Shown in pieces: positions 33,516 to 43,362 of a DNA stretch of 46,002 nucleotides. Position 1 is the first letter of the stretch, and each line of letters begins with the position of its first letter. Below the pieces are notes generated by a model. It saw only the letters and a program-made list of their open reading frames with translations. It was not told where the DNA came from and made no database searches. This stretch comes from JADGGM01 sp035277485 (GTDB taxonomy: Bacteria > Gemmatimonadota > Gemmatimonadetes > Gemmatimonadales > Gemmatimonadaceae), in the NCBI GenBank assembly GCA_035277485.1, contig DATEKK010000238.1:1-46002 (forward strand), written 5' to 3'. Made by a program: the position numbers and the translations under genes.

Positions 33516-36002
33516 TCACTCGGCGCGCATGGTGATGGCGGGGTCCGAACGCGCGGCGCGGCGCGCCGGCAGCCAGCTTGCCGCGAGTGCCATCATCGTC
33601 ATCGCGAGCGCGAGCGCGATACATCCTACTGGGTTAGGCGAACCCATGTCGGCGAGCGCGGCACGCATGACGTGAAAGAGAACGAACGCCGCGGCGAGCC
33701 CTGCGCCCACGCCGGCGCCGGCGAGCACCATGGTTTCGCCGAGCACGAGCCGGGCGATCCGGCCGGCGCTCGCGCCTAACGCAACGCGGATGCCCAACTC
33801 TCGCTCGCGCTCCCGCATGCGCTGCGTGGCGATGCCGTAGATGCCCGCCGCGGCGAGCGCCGCCGCGAGCATCGCGAACGCGGTGAGCACGCGGCCGGTG
33901 AATGTGGGCCGAGCCCACGCGTCGCCCAGGCGGTCGGTCAACGCGCGCACATCGAACGCGGCGATGCCCGGGTCGACCGAGGCAACCGCGGCGCGCAGCG
34001 CCGGCACCAATTGGGTCGGATCGGCGTGCGTCCGCACCATCACCATGCGCTGTGCGTAGGTGAACTGCAGGTAGGGCGTGTAGAAGCTCGGCACCATCGA
34101 GATGCCTGTTGACGAGGCGTACGGCACATCGCCCGCCACGCCGACGATCTCGGCGCTCGAGTCGGGACGGTCGAAGCTGCTGCCGCCGCCGAACCACACG
34201 CGCTGTCCGATTGGATCCTGGCCGGGCCAGAAACGGCGTGCGGCCGTTTCGCTGATAATGGCCACACGCGGGCGCCCGGCACGGTCAGCGGCTGTGAATG
34301 CGCGTCCACGGAGGATCGGCACGCCCAACGTACGAAAGTGATCGGGACCGACGTAGTGGCGGAGGATCTCGGGTGCGCTTCCGGGCGGAGGCGCGGGGCG
34401 GCCGATCACATAGAGAGTGCTGCTGGCGCACCGTGGTCCGAGTGGCGCGCAGGCATCGACGGTCGCCGCTTGGACGCCTGGGACCGCGCTGATCGCGGCC
34501 AGCATGTGCTCGATGAGCGCAGGAGCGGCCGGCGCGGGATACCGCACGTCCGACGGTGCAATTCGGAATGTGAGGACGTGCGCCGGCTCGATGCCTAACG
34601 GAAAGCGCTCGAGGCGGCGGACGGCGCCGAGCGCGAGCATCGCACCCGCCGAGAGCACGAGCGCGAGTGCGACTTCGCCGGCGACGAGCATCGCGCGGAT
34701 GTTGCGGCGGCCGCGACGCCGACCCGGTCCCGCGCTCGCACCGCCCTGCTTGAGGACCGTCGAGAGATCGCCACGCGAGGCCGTGAGCGCGGGGAGCAGT
34801 CCGGCCAGCAGCGCCGCGGCGCCGACCATGGCCACGGCGAACCCGAGCACGGAGGCGGTGACGCGCGGCGCGGCGAATTCGCCTAACTGAGCATACTGGT
34901 TGCTGGCGCCCGGGATCCGGCTCGGGAGGCGGATGAAATGCGGCGCCCACGTGGCGATGACGGCGCCCGTCGCACCGCCCACGAGAGCAATCACCGCCGT
35001 TTCCGTCAGCAGCAGCGCGACGACGCGCGCCCGGTCCGCGCCGATCGCCAGCCGCACGGCGATTTCCCGAGCACGGCCAACGTTGCGCGCGATCTCGAGT
35101 CCGGCCACGTTGGCACACGTCAGCATGAGCAAGAGCAGCACGGCCGTGAGCAACACGAGGATCGCGCGGCGGTACCCGGGATCGACGCGCGCCTCCGAGA
35201 GCGGCACCGCGGTGGCGCCGAACACGGTGGGAACGTCCGTGTCGCTCGGCAGCACGCGCTCGATGCGAACGCCGAGGACTGCCAACTCGGTGCGTGCTCG
35301 CTTTAGGGTTACCCCGGGAGCGCGACGACCGACGACGCCGATGAAATCCTGGTTCGTGGTGTGATAGTCGGGATAGCTCAAGCGCGGGACCATTGCCGAC
35401 GGCACCCACATTGCGGCATGTCCCGTGAGGCCCTGGAAGGCGCGCGGCATGATGCCGACCACCGTCAACTCGACTCCGTTCGCTCGCACCCGGCGGCCGA
35501 TGATCGCGCGGTCGGCCCCGAAGCGGCTCGCCCACAGATCATACCCGAGCACGGCGATGGCGGCGGGCCCGCCCACCGAGTCCTCGGCGGGGAGAAATGT
35601 GCGGCCGATGCGCGCGTCGACGCCTAACGTGCGAAAGTAGCTCGCCGAGACCGCCTCGGCGGCTACGCGCTCGGGCGCATAGCCGCCCGCGAGGTTGAAC
35701 TCGTACGGGCCATATGCCGCCATGGAGGCGTAGGACGATGCGAGATGGCGCAGCATTTCGTACCGCGCGTAGGACCAGCGCGTGCGCCATAGGCCGTGCC
35801 CGCTGGCTTCACTCGTGAGATAGAGCTCGTCGAGGCGGTCGGCCGCCGGGAACGGTGGCGGCCGGAGCAGTGCCGCGTCCGCTATCGAAAAGAGCGCCGT
35901 GCTCGCGCCGATGCCGATCGCCAGTGTGGCGACCGCGAAGGCGGCGAACGCCGGCCGCCTAACGAGCGCGCGGAGCGCATACCGGAGGTCCTGTGAGAAC
36001 AT
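33516..36002 (-). CDS. ADOP-type ABC transporter permease (orphan, MacB/FtsX-like)
   Basis: Large inner-membrane permease of 828 residues with two MacB-periplasmic-core and FtsX segments. The N-terminus FSQDLRYALRALVRRPAFAA and ATLAIGIGASTALFSIADAALLRP is the hallmark of the acidobacterial duplicated orphan permease family. RERELGIRVALGASAGRIAR in the C-terminal half is the FtsX-like coupling helix. No ATPase or PadR regulator gene lies next to it, as is often the case for orphan copies. ATG 36002 is chosen because GAGGTG lies 7 bases upstream; a GTG three codons earlier overlaps that site. The transported substrate is unknown. Confidence 0.93.
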   Translation of the reverse strand: MFSQDLRYALRALVRRPAFAAFAVATLAIGIGASTALFSIADAALLRPPPFPAADRLDELYLTSEASGHGLWRTRWSYARYEMLRHLASSYASMAAYGPYEFNLAGGYAPERVAAEAVSASYFRTLGVDARIGRTFLPAEDSVGGPAAIAVLGYDLWASRFGADRAIIGRRVRANGVELTVVGIMPRAFQGLTGHAAMWVPSAMVPRLSYPDYHTTNQDFIGVVGRRAPGVTLKRARTELAVLGVRIERVLPSDTDVPTVFGATAVPLSEARVDPGYRRAILVLLTAVLLLLMLTCANVAGLEIARNVGRAREIAVRLAIGADRARVVALLLTETAVIALVGGATGAVIATWAPHFIRLPSRIPGASNQYAQLGEFAAPRVTASVLGFAVAMVGAAALLAGLLPALTASRGDLSTVLKQGGASAGPGRRRGRRNIRAMLVAGEVALALVLSAGAMLALGAVRRLERFPLGIEPAHVLTFRIAPSDVRYPAPAAPALIEHMLAAISAVPGVQAATVDACAPLGPRCASSTLYVIGRPAPPPGSAPEILRHYVGPDHFRTLGVPILRGRAFTAADRAGRPRVAIISETAARRFWPGQDPIGQRVWFGGGSSFDRPDSSAEIVGVAGDVPYASSTGISMVPSFYTPYLQFTYAQRMVMVRTHADPTQLVPALRAAVASVDPGIAAFDVRALTDRLGDAWARPTFTGRVLTAFAMLAAALAAAGIYGIATQRMRERERELGIRVALGASAGRIARLVLGETMVLAGAGVGAGLAAAFVLFHVMRAALADMGSPNPVGCIALALAMTMMALAASWLPARRAARSDPAITMRAE

Positions 36003-36080
36003 GTCGCGCACCTCGATGTGGGACCGCGAGCGGTATCACACACATTGGACGGCGCGCGCGCCGCAAATGCTTACCGCCGG

Positions 36081-37421
36081 CTAGAGACTCCAGCCCGATC
36101 GATAGTCGGTCCGCACGTATTCCTCGGGGACCTTGGCGTTCGTCACCTGGCCTGTGTCCGGATTCAGATCGAGCGGCTGGTTCATGCGGATGGCGAGGTT
36201 GCCCAGCAGTACCATTTGCGTGAGGGGTCCCGCGTGGCCGGCGAAGTTGGATCCTGCCGGCGGACCGCCCTTGCACGCGCGAATCCATTCCTGATACACG
36301 CCCGGCGTGCGCGCATACTTCTGCGGTGGCGGATGCGCGGTGAATTCGGCTTGGCGCTTCGGGTCGAGCAGTCGGACGGCTTCGCCGTAGCAATCGGCGA
36401 GCAGCTTGCCGTCGCTGCCGATCCAGAGTTGCGTGCCCACGTCTGCGTAGCCCGGCCAGTCGAATTCGGGCGCGAGCTCCGCGGGACGCGCTTCGGCGAG
36501 TCCGCCATCGTGCCACACGACCCGCACCGGTGCGCGCGTGCCGCGCGCACCGAATTCGTACACGATGCGCGACAGCTTCGGCGCCGTTTCCGGATACAGC
36601 TTCGTCGTCTCGGCCTCGATGTGTACCGGGAAGCCCAAGCCTAACGTCCAGAACGCGGCGTCCATGGCGTGCGCGGCGATGTCGCCTAACGCACCGCAGC
36701 CGAAGTCCCACCAGCCGCGCCAGGTGAACGGCGCGTAGGCGGGGTGGTAGGGACGCGCGGGCGCCGGCCCCAGCCAGAGATTCCAGTCGAGCCACGGCGG
36801 CACCTCGTACGCCTCGAGTGGGCGCTCGAGTCCTTGCGGCCAGATCGGCCGGTCGGTCCAGTAGTGCACCTCGCGTACGGTACCGATCGCGCCCGCTTCG
36901 ACCAGCTCGCGGATGAGGCGCGTGCCCGCGCCCGCGTGACCCTGATTGCCCATCTGTGTCGCGACCTTGGTGCGCGCGGCCGCGTCCATCAGCGCTTGCA
37001 CCTCGGAGAGCGTGTGCGCGAGCGGCTTCTGGCAGAACACGTGCTTGCCGTGTTTCATCGCGAGCATCGCCGCGGCGGCGTGCGAGTGATCGGGGATCGT
37101 CACCGTGACCGCGTCGATGTTCTTGCCTTCCTTGTCGAGCATCTCGCGGTAGTCGCGATACTGTTTTGCCTTGGGGAAACGGCGGAACGATGTCTCCGCG
37201 CTGTGCAGATCGACGTCGCAGAGCGCGTAGATGTTCTCGGTGCTCACGCCCTGCACATCGCTCTCGCCTTTTCCGCCGACGCCGATGCATGCGATGTTGA
37301 GCGTGTCGCTCGGCGCCCGGTAGCCGCGGCCCAACACGTGGCGCGGCACGATGGTGAAGGCCGCGCCGGCGAGTGCGACGTCGCCCAGGAATTCGCGGCG
37401 GGATACCGGATCGGTGGCCAT
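36081..37421 (-). CDS. Tat-exported Gfo/Idh/MocA family oxidoreductase
   Basis: Periplasmic NAD(P)-type oxidoreductase of 446 residues. A twin-arginine signal opens the protein (VSRREFLGDVALAGAAF). The Rossmann motif is GVGGKGESD, and FCQKPLAHTLSE is the EKP-type signature with Gln instead of Glu. WWDFGCGALGDIAAHAMDAA contains the conserved acid and His. Such exported members keep a tightly bound cofactor and act on glycosides; some take part in glycoside 3-keto chemistry. It follows the MFS transporter gene after 13 bases in the same minus-strand operon. Role in keto-sugar metabolism is inferred from context. Confidence 0.93.
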   Translation of the reverse strand: MATDPVSRREFLGDVALAGAAFTIVPRHVLGRGYRAPSDTLNIACIGVGGKGESDVQGVSTENIYALCDVDLHSAETSFRRFPKAKQYRDYREMLDKEGKNIDAVTVTIPDHSHAAAAMLAMKHGKHVFCQKPLAHTLSEVQALMDAAARTKVATQMGNQGHAGAGTRLIRELVEAGAIGTVREVHYWTDRPIWPQGLERPLEAYEVPPWLDWNLWLGPAPARPYHPAYAPFTWRGWWDFGCGALGDIAAHAMDAAFWTLGLGFPVHIEAETTKLYPETAPKLSRIVYEFGARGTRAPVRVVWHDGGLAEARPAELAPEFDWPGYADVGTQLWIGSDGKLLADCYGEAVRLLDPKRQAEFTAHPPPQKYARTPGVYQEWIRACKGGPPAGSNFAGHAGPLTQMVLLGNLAIRMNQPLDLNPDTGQVTNAKVPEEYVRTDYRSGWSL

Positions 37422-37434
37422 GTGATGCGCCGCG

Positions 37435-38655
37435 TTAGGCGGCGAGGGCCGCGGCGGGTTTCGGCTCTTCGGTTTCCGCCCGCGGGCGGAAGAGCAGCGC
37501 GAAGAGGACGAAGATCACGGCCGCGCCGCACGCCGGCACCAGCCACACGGAACGCCAATCGTGCGCGCCGCCCGGCAGGCGATACCGGTCCACCACGGGC
37601 CCCGACAACAGCGAGCCCAAGAACAGGCCGACGCCCTGCGTGATGAAGGCGAGGAATCCCTGCGCCGCCGCGCGGATCGAAACGCTCGCGCGCTGGTCGA
37701 CGTAGATCTGGCCCGTCACGAAGAAGAAATCATAGCACACGCCGTGGAGGATGATGCCGGCGTACAGCATCCACACGTTCACGGTCACGTTGGCGAACGC
37801 GAACAGCAGGTAGCGCACCGCCCACGCCGCCATGCCCAACAGCAGAATCCGCTTCACGCCTAACCGAGACAGCGCCCACGGCAGAAGCAGCATGAAGCCG
37901 ATCTCGAAGAACTGGCCCAGCGTCATCTTCGCCGCGGCGTTCTTGAGGCCGATCTCGTTCAGGAACGGGTTGGTGAACGTGTAATAGAACTGCAGCGGGA
38001 TGCAGAGCAGGAAGGAGCCGAGAATGAAAACGGCGAACGCGTTGTCCTTGAGCAGCGACAGCGCGTCGAGACCCAGCACGTCGCGCACGGTGATCTGCTT
38101 GCCGGCGGCGTGCGGCGGCGTGTGCGGCAGCGCCAAGGAGAAGATGCCCAACACAACCGACGCCGCCGCCGCCAACTGCAACGGCACCGCCGTCGCCTCG
38201 AGCTTGAGGAAGCCGACGATGAGCCCGGCCACGATCCAGCCGATTGTGCCTAACACGCGCACGAGCGGGAACTCGCGCGTTGGGTCCGTCATGTGGTCGA
38301 ACGAAATCGAGTTGGTGAGCGCAAGCGTCGGCATGTAGCACAGCGCGTACACGATGAGCACCGCGTAGAACGCGCCGAAGCCGTGCATCGTGGAGGCGAT
38401 CCAGAGCACCACGCCGCCCACGATGTGCAGCAGCGCGAGAATCTTTTCCGTGGCGAAGAACCGGTCGGCCACCATGCCGACGAAGAACGGGGAGATCATT
38501 GCCGCGATGGCCGTTGCGCCGTAGGCGAGGCCGACCTGCGTGCCGTCGAACTTGAGCGACGTCCCCAAGTACGTGCCCATGGTGACGAACCACGCGCCCC
38601 AGACGAAGTACTCGAGGAACATCATCGTCGAGAGCTTGACGCGAACCGCGGTCAT
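37435..38655 (-). CDS. MFS transporter, nucleoside:H+ symporter (NupG)-like
   Basis: Inner-membrane transporter of 406 residues with 12 predicted helices. FLEYFVWGAWFVTMGTYLG in helix 1 and FDHMTDPTREFPLVRVLGTI after helix 4 are typical of the NupG/XapB branch. LHGVCYDFFFVTGQIYVDQ in the C-terminal half is another family mark. In this gene neighbourhood such proteins often carry sugars, not nucleosides. ATG 38655 has a GGAG ribosome site eight bases upstream; the frame is open further to 38772 but without membrane character. The stop TAA lies in a GCCTAAC word on its own strand. It is the first gene of an operon with the exported Gfo/Idh/MocA protein. Confidence 0.93.
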   Translation of the reverse strand: MTAVRVKLSTMMFLEYFVWGAWFVTMGTYLGTSLKFDGTQVGLAYGATAIAAMISPFFVGMVADRFFATEKILALLHIVGGVVLWIASTMHGFGAFYAVLIVYALCYMPTLALTNSISFDHMTDPTREFPLVRVLGTIGWIVAGLIVGFLKLEATAVPLQLAAAASVVLGIFSLALPHTPPHAAGKQITVRDVLGLDALSLLKDNAFAVFILGSFLLCIPLQFYYTFTNPFLNEIGLKNAAAKMTLGQFFEIGFMLLLPWALSRLGVKRILLLGMAAWAVRYLLFAFANVTVNVWMLYAGIILHGVCYDFFFVTGQIYVDQRASVSIRAAAQGFLAFITQGVGLFLGSLLSGPVVDRYRLPGGAHDWRSVWLVPACGAAVIFVLFALLFRPRAETEEPKPAAALAA

Positions 38656-38762
38656 GTCCGGTCTCCAGAGGATGGACGGCGCGCGAGAAGATACCGCGCG
38701 CGCCGGACGCAGCAAGTGCGGCGCCTCTACCGCCTGGCGGGGCTTGCGCGCATGGTTCGCGT

Positions 38763-39932
38763 ATGACGACACGCCTCTACTATTCCGATTCGTATCTCAC
38801 CGAGTTCGATGCGCGCGTGGTGGGGCGCGCCGACGATGGGCGCCGCGTCTATCTCGAGCGCACGGCTTTCTATCCGACGTCGGGCGGCCAGCCGCACGAC
38901 ACCGGCACGCTGGGCGGCGCTGCCGTGCGCGATGTGATCGACGAAGGCGAGCGCATTGCACACGTGCTCGAGGCGCCCATACACGAAGACGCCATCACGG
39001 GCCGCATCGATTGGTCGCGCCGATTCGATCACATGCAGCAGCACACGGGACAGCATCTCTTGTCCGCGGTCGTCGCCGATCTCTTCGGTTGGGCAACGGT
39101 GAGCGTGCACTTCGGCACCGATGTGTCGACGCTCGATGTGGATGTGCCGGCCGTCTCACCCGAGCAGGTTGCGCGCGCCGAGCGTCGCGCGAACGAGATC
39201 GTGTTCGAGAATCGGCCGGTGACGGTGTCGTACGAGGATGCGGCGGACGCGTCGGGGCTGCGTAAGGCGTCGGCGCGCGAGGGCACGCTTCGGATCGTGA
39301 GCATCCACGATCTGGATCGTAGCGCGTGCGGCGGAACGCACGTGCGCGCGACGGGCGAGACTGGCCCGATTCTCATCGGGAAAGTTGACAAAGTGCGACA
39401 GTCGGCGCGGCTCGAATTCGTGTGCGGCATGCGCGCCGTCGAGCGTGCGCGCGTCGATCACGACGCGCTCGCGCGGTTGGCGCAGTCTTTGTCGGCGGCG
39501 CCAAACGAAGTGGCGGACCTCGTGGCGCGACAGAGCGCGCGGCTCAAGGACACCGAGTCGCGGCTGCGTGCGCTGGAGACGGAGCTCGCGGGGCGCGTCG
39601 CCCGCGAACGATACGAGAGCGTGCAAGCCGACGATGCCGGCGTCCGGCGCGTGGTCGAACGGCGTCCCTCGGGTTCGCTCGACGAGCTCCGTCCGCTCGC
39701 GCTCGCCACGGCGTCGTTGCCGCGCGCCGTATTCGTCGGCGCTGTCGAATCGCCGGCGGCGCTGCTCGTCGCGGCGTCGGACGATTCGGGGTTCGACGCG
39801 GGCCGCGCCATCAAAGCCGCGCTCGCCGACGCCGGAGGACGCGGCGGCGGCTCGGCGCGTCTGGCGCAGGGGATGCTGCCATCGCGCGAGGCGCTCGATC
39901 GCGCGCTCGCGGCGATCGGCGGAGCCCGTTAG
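38763..39932 (+). CDS. Alanyl-tRNA editing protein, AlaX-L type with DHHA1 domain
   Basis: Trans-editing hydrolase of 389 residues that clears Ser (or Gly) from mischarged tRNA-Ala. The two zinc motifs are present: QQHTGQHLLS (HxxxH) and SACGGTHV (CxxxH). The N-terminal beta-barrel TAFYPTSGGQPHDTG matches AlaRS editing domains. The C-terminal part (about 240-389), with GGRGGGSARLAQGML, is the DHHA1 domain, so this is the long AlaX form. The gene is alone on the plus strand, divergent from the MFS gene with 107 bases between. The stop TAG is in a GTTAGGC word. Confidence 0.94.
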   Translation: MTTRLYYSDSYLTEFDARVVGRADDGRRVYLERTAFYPTSGGQPHDTGTLGGAAVRDVIDEGERIAHVLEAPIHEDAITGRIDWSRRFDHMQQHTGQHLLSAVVADLFGWATVSVHFGTDVSTLDVDVPAVSPEQVARAERRANEIVFENRPVTVSYEDAADASGLRKASAREGTLRIVSIHDLDRSACGGTHVRATGETGPILIGKVDKVRQSARLEFVCGMRAVERARVDHDALARLAQSLSAAPNEVADLVARQSARLKDTESRLRALETELAGRVARERYESVQADDAGVRRVVERRPSGSLDELRPLALATASLPRAVFVGAVESPAALLVAASDDSGFDAGRAIKAALADAGGRGGGSARLAQGMLPSREALDRALAAIGGAR

Positions 39933-40008
39933 GCGCGGGCGGGTGCGGCGCTGGCACGTCCCGTGAAGGATGCTCGTGGCTCGCGTTCACTTTCTGCAGG
40001 AGGCAGCT

Positions 40009-40665
40009 ATGAAAATCGGCATCATTGGCGCGGGGCACATTGGCGGGAACCTGGCGCGGCGGCTCACCGCCGTCGGACACGACGTCTCGATCGCGAATTC
40101 ACGCGGACCCGACTCGCTCAGCGAGGTGGCCTCGAAGACGGGCGCCACGCCCGTGTGGGCGAAGGACGCCACGCGCGACAAGGACGTCGTGATCGTGACG
40201 ATACCGGAGAAAGGCGTGACCGACCTGCCCAAGGACCTGTTCGCGTCGACCGGCACGAACACCGTGGTCGTGGACACGGGCAACTACTATCCCAAGCGCG
40301 ACGGCAAGATCGCGCCGATCGAAGATGGCACGACGGAAAGTCGCTGGGTGTCGGAGCAGCTGGGGCGGCCGGTGGTGAAAGCGTTCAACACGATTTACGC
40401 GCACAACATTGTGGATCGTCCGCGGCCCAAGGGCGACGAGAAGCGGTTGGCGCTGCCCGTGGCGGGGGACGATACGCGCGCGAAACAAGTCGTGATGCAG
40501 GTGATCGACGAAATCGGATTCGACAGCGTGGATGCGGGCGGGCTGGACGATTCGTGGCGGCAGCAGCCGGGCACGCCGGTGTACGGCGCGGAGCTGGATG
40601 TGAGCGGCGTGCAGCATGCGCTCGCCACGGCGAAGCACGAGCGGCCGAAGGAGTTCCGCGCCTAA
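40009..40665 (+). CDS. NADPH-dependent F420 reductase-like / NAD(P)-binding protein
   Basis: Rossmann-fold protein of 218 residues with GIIGAGHIGGNLARRL at the N-terminus, VIVTIPEKGVTDLPKDL in the centre and VKAFNTIYAHNI, the family mark of the F420 reductase (FNO)/YqfR-like group. Many bacterial members do not use F420, so the real electron acceptor is uncertain. ATG 40009 has a strong GGAGG ribosome site; a longer frame from 39970 lacks one. The stop TAA belongs to a GCCTAAC word. It faces the second ADOP gene across a terminator-like hairpin. Confidence 0.9.
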   Translation: MKIGIIGAGHIGGNLARRLTAVGHDVSIANSRGPDSLSEVASKTGATPVWAKDATRDKDVVIVTIPEKGVTDLPKDLFASTGTNTVVVDTGNYYPKRDGKIAPIEDGTTESRWVSEQLGRPVVKAFNTIYAHNIVDRPRPKGDEKRLALPVAGDDTRAKQVVMQVIDEIGFDSVDAGGLDDSWRQQPGTPVYGAELDVSGVQHALATAKHERPKEFRA

Positions 40666-40688
40666 CGGACGGCGGCCCCGTCAATGAG

Positions 40689-40716
40689 CCGCGGCGCCTC
40701 GACCGGGGCGCCGCGG
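40689..40716. terminator. Terminator-like hairpin between convergent genes
   Basis: CCGCGGCGCC (40689-40698) and GGCGCCGCGG (40707-40716) are exact reverse complements with an 8-base loop, followed by TTTC. It lies 23 bases after the F420-reductase-like gene and 12 bases from the end of the ADOP gene on the other strand, so it can serve both. Confidence 0.7.
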
Positions 40717-40728
40717 TTTCACCCAGAT

Positions 40729-43278
40729 CTACTCCGACCGCAACGCCTCGAGTGGGTCGACGCGCGCGGCCCGGCGCGCCGGGAGATACGCGGCCAACAG
40801 CACGACGCCGACGAGCACGACCACCACACCGCCTAACGTGAACGGATCGGTGGCGCTCACGCGATAGAGTTGCGCCCGCAACACCCGCGTGCCGGCCCAT
40901 GCGAGCGCCAGGCCGAACGCCAGCCCGACCAATCCCATGCGCAACGCATGGCCGAGCACGAGCGATCGAATGTTCTTGCCGGATGCGCCGAGGGCCATGC
41001 GGATGCCGATCTCGTGCGTGCGTCCGCGGACCAGCGTGGCGAGGAGCGCGAACACGCCCAACGCGGCCAGCAGCAGCACGGTGCCCGCGAGGATGCCTAA
41101 CGTTATGGCCAGGGCACGGGCGCGGGCGGTTTGCGCCGACAGGAGCATGGCACCGGTTTCCACCTTGCGGATTCCGGCGTCGGGGTCGATGCCGCGCACG
41201 ATGCGCGTGATGGCCGGCAGCATGGCGCGAGGGTCGCCGCGCGTCCGAACCGTGAGCCACACGCCTCCCTCGTATCCGCCGCCCGATGTCGAGACGTAGA
41301 GCGCCGGCCGGGGCTCTGCCGTGAGACCGCGGAAACGCGTGTCCGCCACGACGCCGACGACGGTGTACCACACCCGATGCGCGTTCGAGAGCCCGAGACT
41401 CAGGCGTTGCCCGATCGGGTTCCGGCCCGGCCACGCCGCCCGCGCCAACCCGTTGCTGACCACGGCCACGGGTGTTCCGTTAGGCCCGTCCCGCGGTCCG
41501 AAGAACCGCCCGCGCTCGAGGCGCATGCCGAGGGCCTGAAAGTACCCTGGCGCCGCGACATCCCAATCGACCATGGGATTGTGCGACGCGGCATCGGGCG
41601 GCTGGCCCTCGGCCAGATAGTGTGCGGTGAGGCCGACGTCCGAGAACGGTTCGACAGCCGTCGTCGTGACGCCGACGACGCCCGGTGTGGCAGCGAGTCG
41701 CTGGACAGATTCCGTCACCAACGTGCGGAAGCGCACGCCATAACGTGCCATCACCGCAGTGTCGGCCGTGGGCGGCACCATGAGCTCCAATCCCGCAATG
41801 AGCTGCTGCTGGGGCGCGAATCCGAGGTCGATGTCATCGATGTGCGCGAGGCTGCGCGCGACCAGTCCGGCGCCCACGAGGATCACGACCGCGAGCGCCA
41901 CTTGCACGACGACCACGGCTCGGCGCAAGCGGCCGGTGCGCCGGTCGGCGGACACGCGAAGCCCGCTCGAGCGCAGCTCGCGCTCGAGGTGCGGAACCGC
42001 GATCGAGAGTGCTGGCGTGAGGCCAAAGAGGAGCACCGCGAGCGCGGCCACACCGATCGCGAAGGCCACGACCGCAGCACTGAAATGGACCTGGTCGAGG
42101 CGCGGCCAGTCCGCAGGCGCCAGTGCGACGCCCAGTCGCAACAGCGACGCGCCGAGCGCGGTACCGAGCACGCCGCCTAACGCAGCGAGCATGGCGCTTT
42201 CCGTCAAGAGTTGGGCGACGATGCGTCCGCGCGACGCGCCAATGGCAGCGCGCACCGCGAGCTCGGGCGTTCGTTCCACGCCGCGCGCGAGCAGAAGCCC
42301 CGCGACGTTCACGCACGCGACGCACAGCACGAGGAGTACGGCGGCCGCCACGACCAGCAGCACCGTGCGCGTTTTGCCGGTCACCGCCTCGGCGTAAGGA
42401 ACGATGGCAACGACGCGATTCGGCGCGGTTCCCATTGACGGCGACACGTACGTCCGCGCTACAGCGGTGAACTGCGCGAGTGCCTGGTCCGCCGTGGCGC
42501 CCGGACGTAGCCGACCGACGAGGCTGAAGTAGCCGCCGTCCGGCGCACGGTCACTTCCATACGGGCGTTCCATTTGGTCGATGGAAACCCAGGCCTCGGT
42601 TCCCTCCGGATAGTCGAAGCCCGGCGCGGTGACGCCAAGGACGCGGGCCTGCATGCCCTGAACATCGAGGATGCGACCCACAACCTGCGAGTCGGCGCCG
42701 AACGTCGTTCGCCAAGCGGCGTAACTCAGCACGACCGGGGGTTCCGATCCGGCACTGTCGTCGGACGGGCGCATGAGCCTGCCTAACGCAGGACGCGCGC
42801 CCAGCACCTCGAAGAGCTCGCCGCCGACGGCAGTGGTGGCGAGTCCAAACCGGCGATCTCCGTATCGGGCGGCGAACGGCGTCGCGCCGGCCGAGAACAC
42901 GCGGGCCAGCGCCCTGAATGCCGGAGCGCGGGCGCGCAGCGAGTCGAGGAAGCCGTTCGTGAGTGCGACCTCGCCCATGGAAGCGGGCTTCGACGCATCG
43001 CGCATCCGGAGCGCGACGAGCGCGGACTGATCGCGTACCGGCAGTGGCGCCAGGAGGATGGCCTGCACGATGCCGAAGGCGGCGACCGTCACGCCAATCG
43101 CGAGCGTCAGCGTGAGCACGATGCCGGCCGCCAGCGACGGGCGGCGGCCTACCGTGCGAATCGCGAGTCTGATGTCGCTCCGCAGCGCGTCGCCCCACCA
43201 GGGGAGTCCGCCGCGGGCGGCAGGGCGGCCACCGGACGGCGTGCCTAACGATCGCTGACCAACGGGGAGATTCTGCAC
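40729..43278 (-). CDS. ADOP-type ABC transporter permease (second orphan copy)
   Basis: Orphan inner-membrane permease of 849 residues of the same family as the one at 33.5 kb but clearly diverged. RSDIRLAIRTVGRRPSLAAG and VLTLTLAIGVTVAAFGIVQA start the first membrane segment. Two periplasmic-core domains follow, and RTHEIGIRMALGASGKNIRS is the C-terminal coupling region. Its N-terminus is about 30 residues longer than in the first copy. GTG 43278 is supported by a GGAGG site eight bases upstream. No ATPase or PadR gene is adjacent. The substrate is unknown. Confidence 0.93.
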   Translation of the reverse strand: MQNLPVGQRSLGTPSGGRPAARGGLPWWGDALRSDIRLAIRTVGRRPSLAAGIVLTLTLAIGVTVAAFGIVQAILLAPLPVRDQSALVALRMRDASKPASMGEVALTNGFLDSLRARAPAFRALARVFSAGATPFAARYGDRRFGLATTAVGGELFEVLGARPALGRLMRPSDDSAGSEPPVVLSYAAWRTTFGADSQVVGRILDVQGMQARVLGVTAPGFDYPEGTEAWVSIDQMERPYGSDRAPDGGYFSLVGRLRPGATADQALAQFTAVARTYVSPSMGTAPNRVVAIVPYAEAVTGKTRTVLLVVAAAVLLVLCVACVNVAGLLLARGVERTPELAVRAAIGASRGRIVAQLLTESAMLAALGGVLGTALGASLLRLGVALAPADWPRLDQVHFSAAVVAFAIGVAALAVLLFGLTPALSIAVPHLERELRSSGLRVSADRRTGRLRRAVVVVQVALAVVILVGAGLVARSLAHIDDIDLGFAPQQQLIAGLELMVPPTADTAVMARYGVRFRTLVTESVQRLAATPGVVGVTTTAVEPFSDVGLTAHYLAEGQPPDAASHNPMVDWDVAAPGYFQALGMRLERGRFFGPRDGPNGTPVAVVSNGLARAAWPGRNPIGQRLSLGLSNAHRVWYTVVGVVADTRFRGLTAEPRPALYVSTSGGGYEGGVWLTVRTRGDPRAMLPAITRIVRGIDPDAGIRKVETGAMLLSAQTARARALAITLGILAGTVLLLAALGVFALLATLVRGRTHEIGIRMALGASGKNIRSLVLGHALRMGLVGLAFGLALAWAGTRVLRAQLYRVSATDPFTLGGVVVVLVGVVLLAAYLPARRAARVDPLEALRSE

Positions 43279-43362
43279 GGGTGCACCTCCGTCAGTCGTC
43301 CGACACGCGGATCACCGACGGATATGACTCGAGCTAACGAAGCCGTCAAGAGAGCGTACGGC

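Noticed and set aside
34285..35535. 416-codon minus-strand frame
   Set aside because: Shadow of the first ADOP permease in another frame, Arg/Gly-rich.
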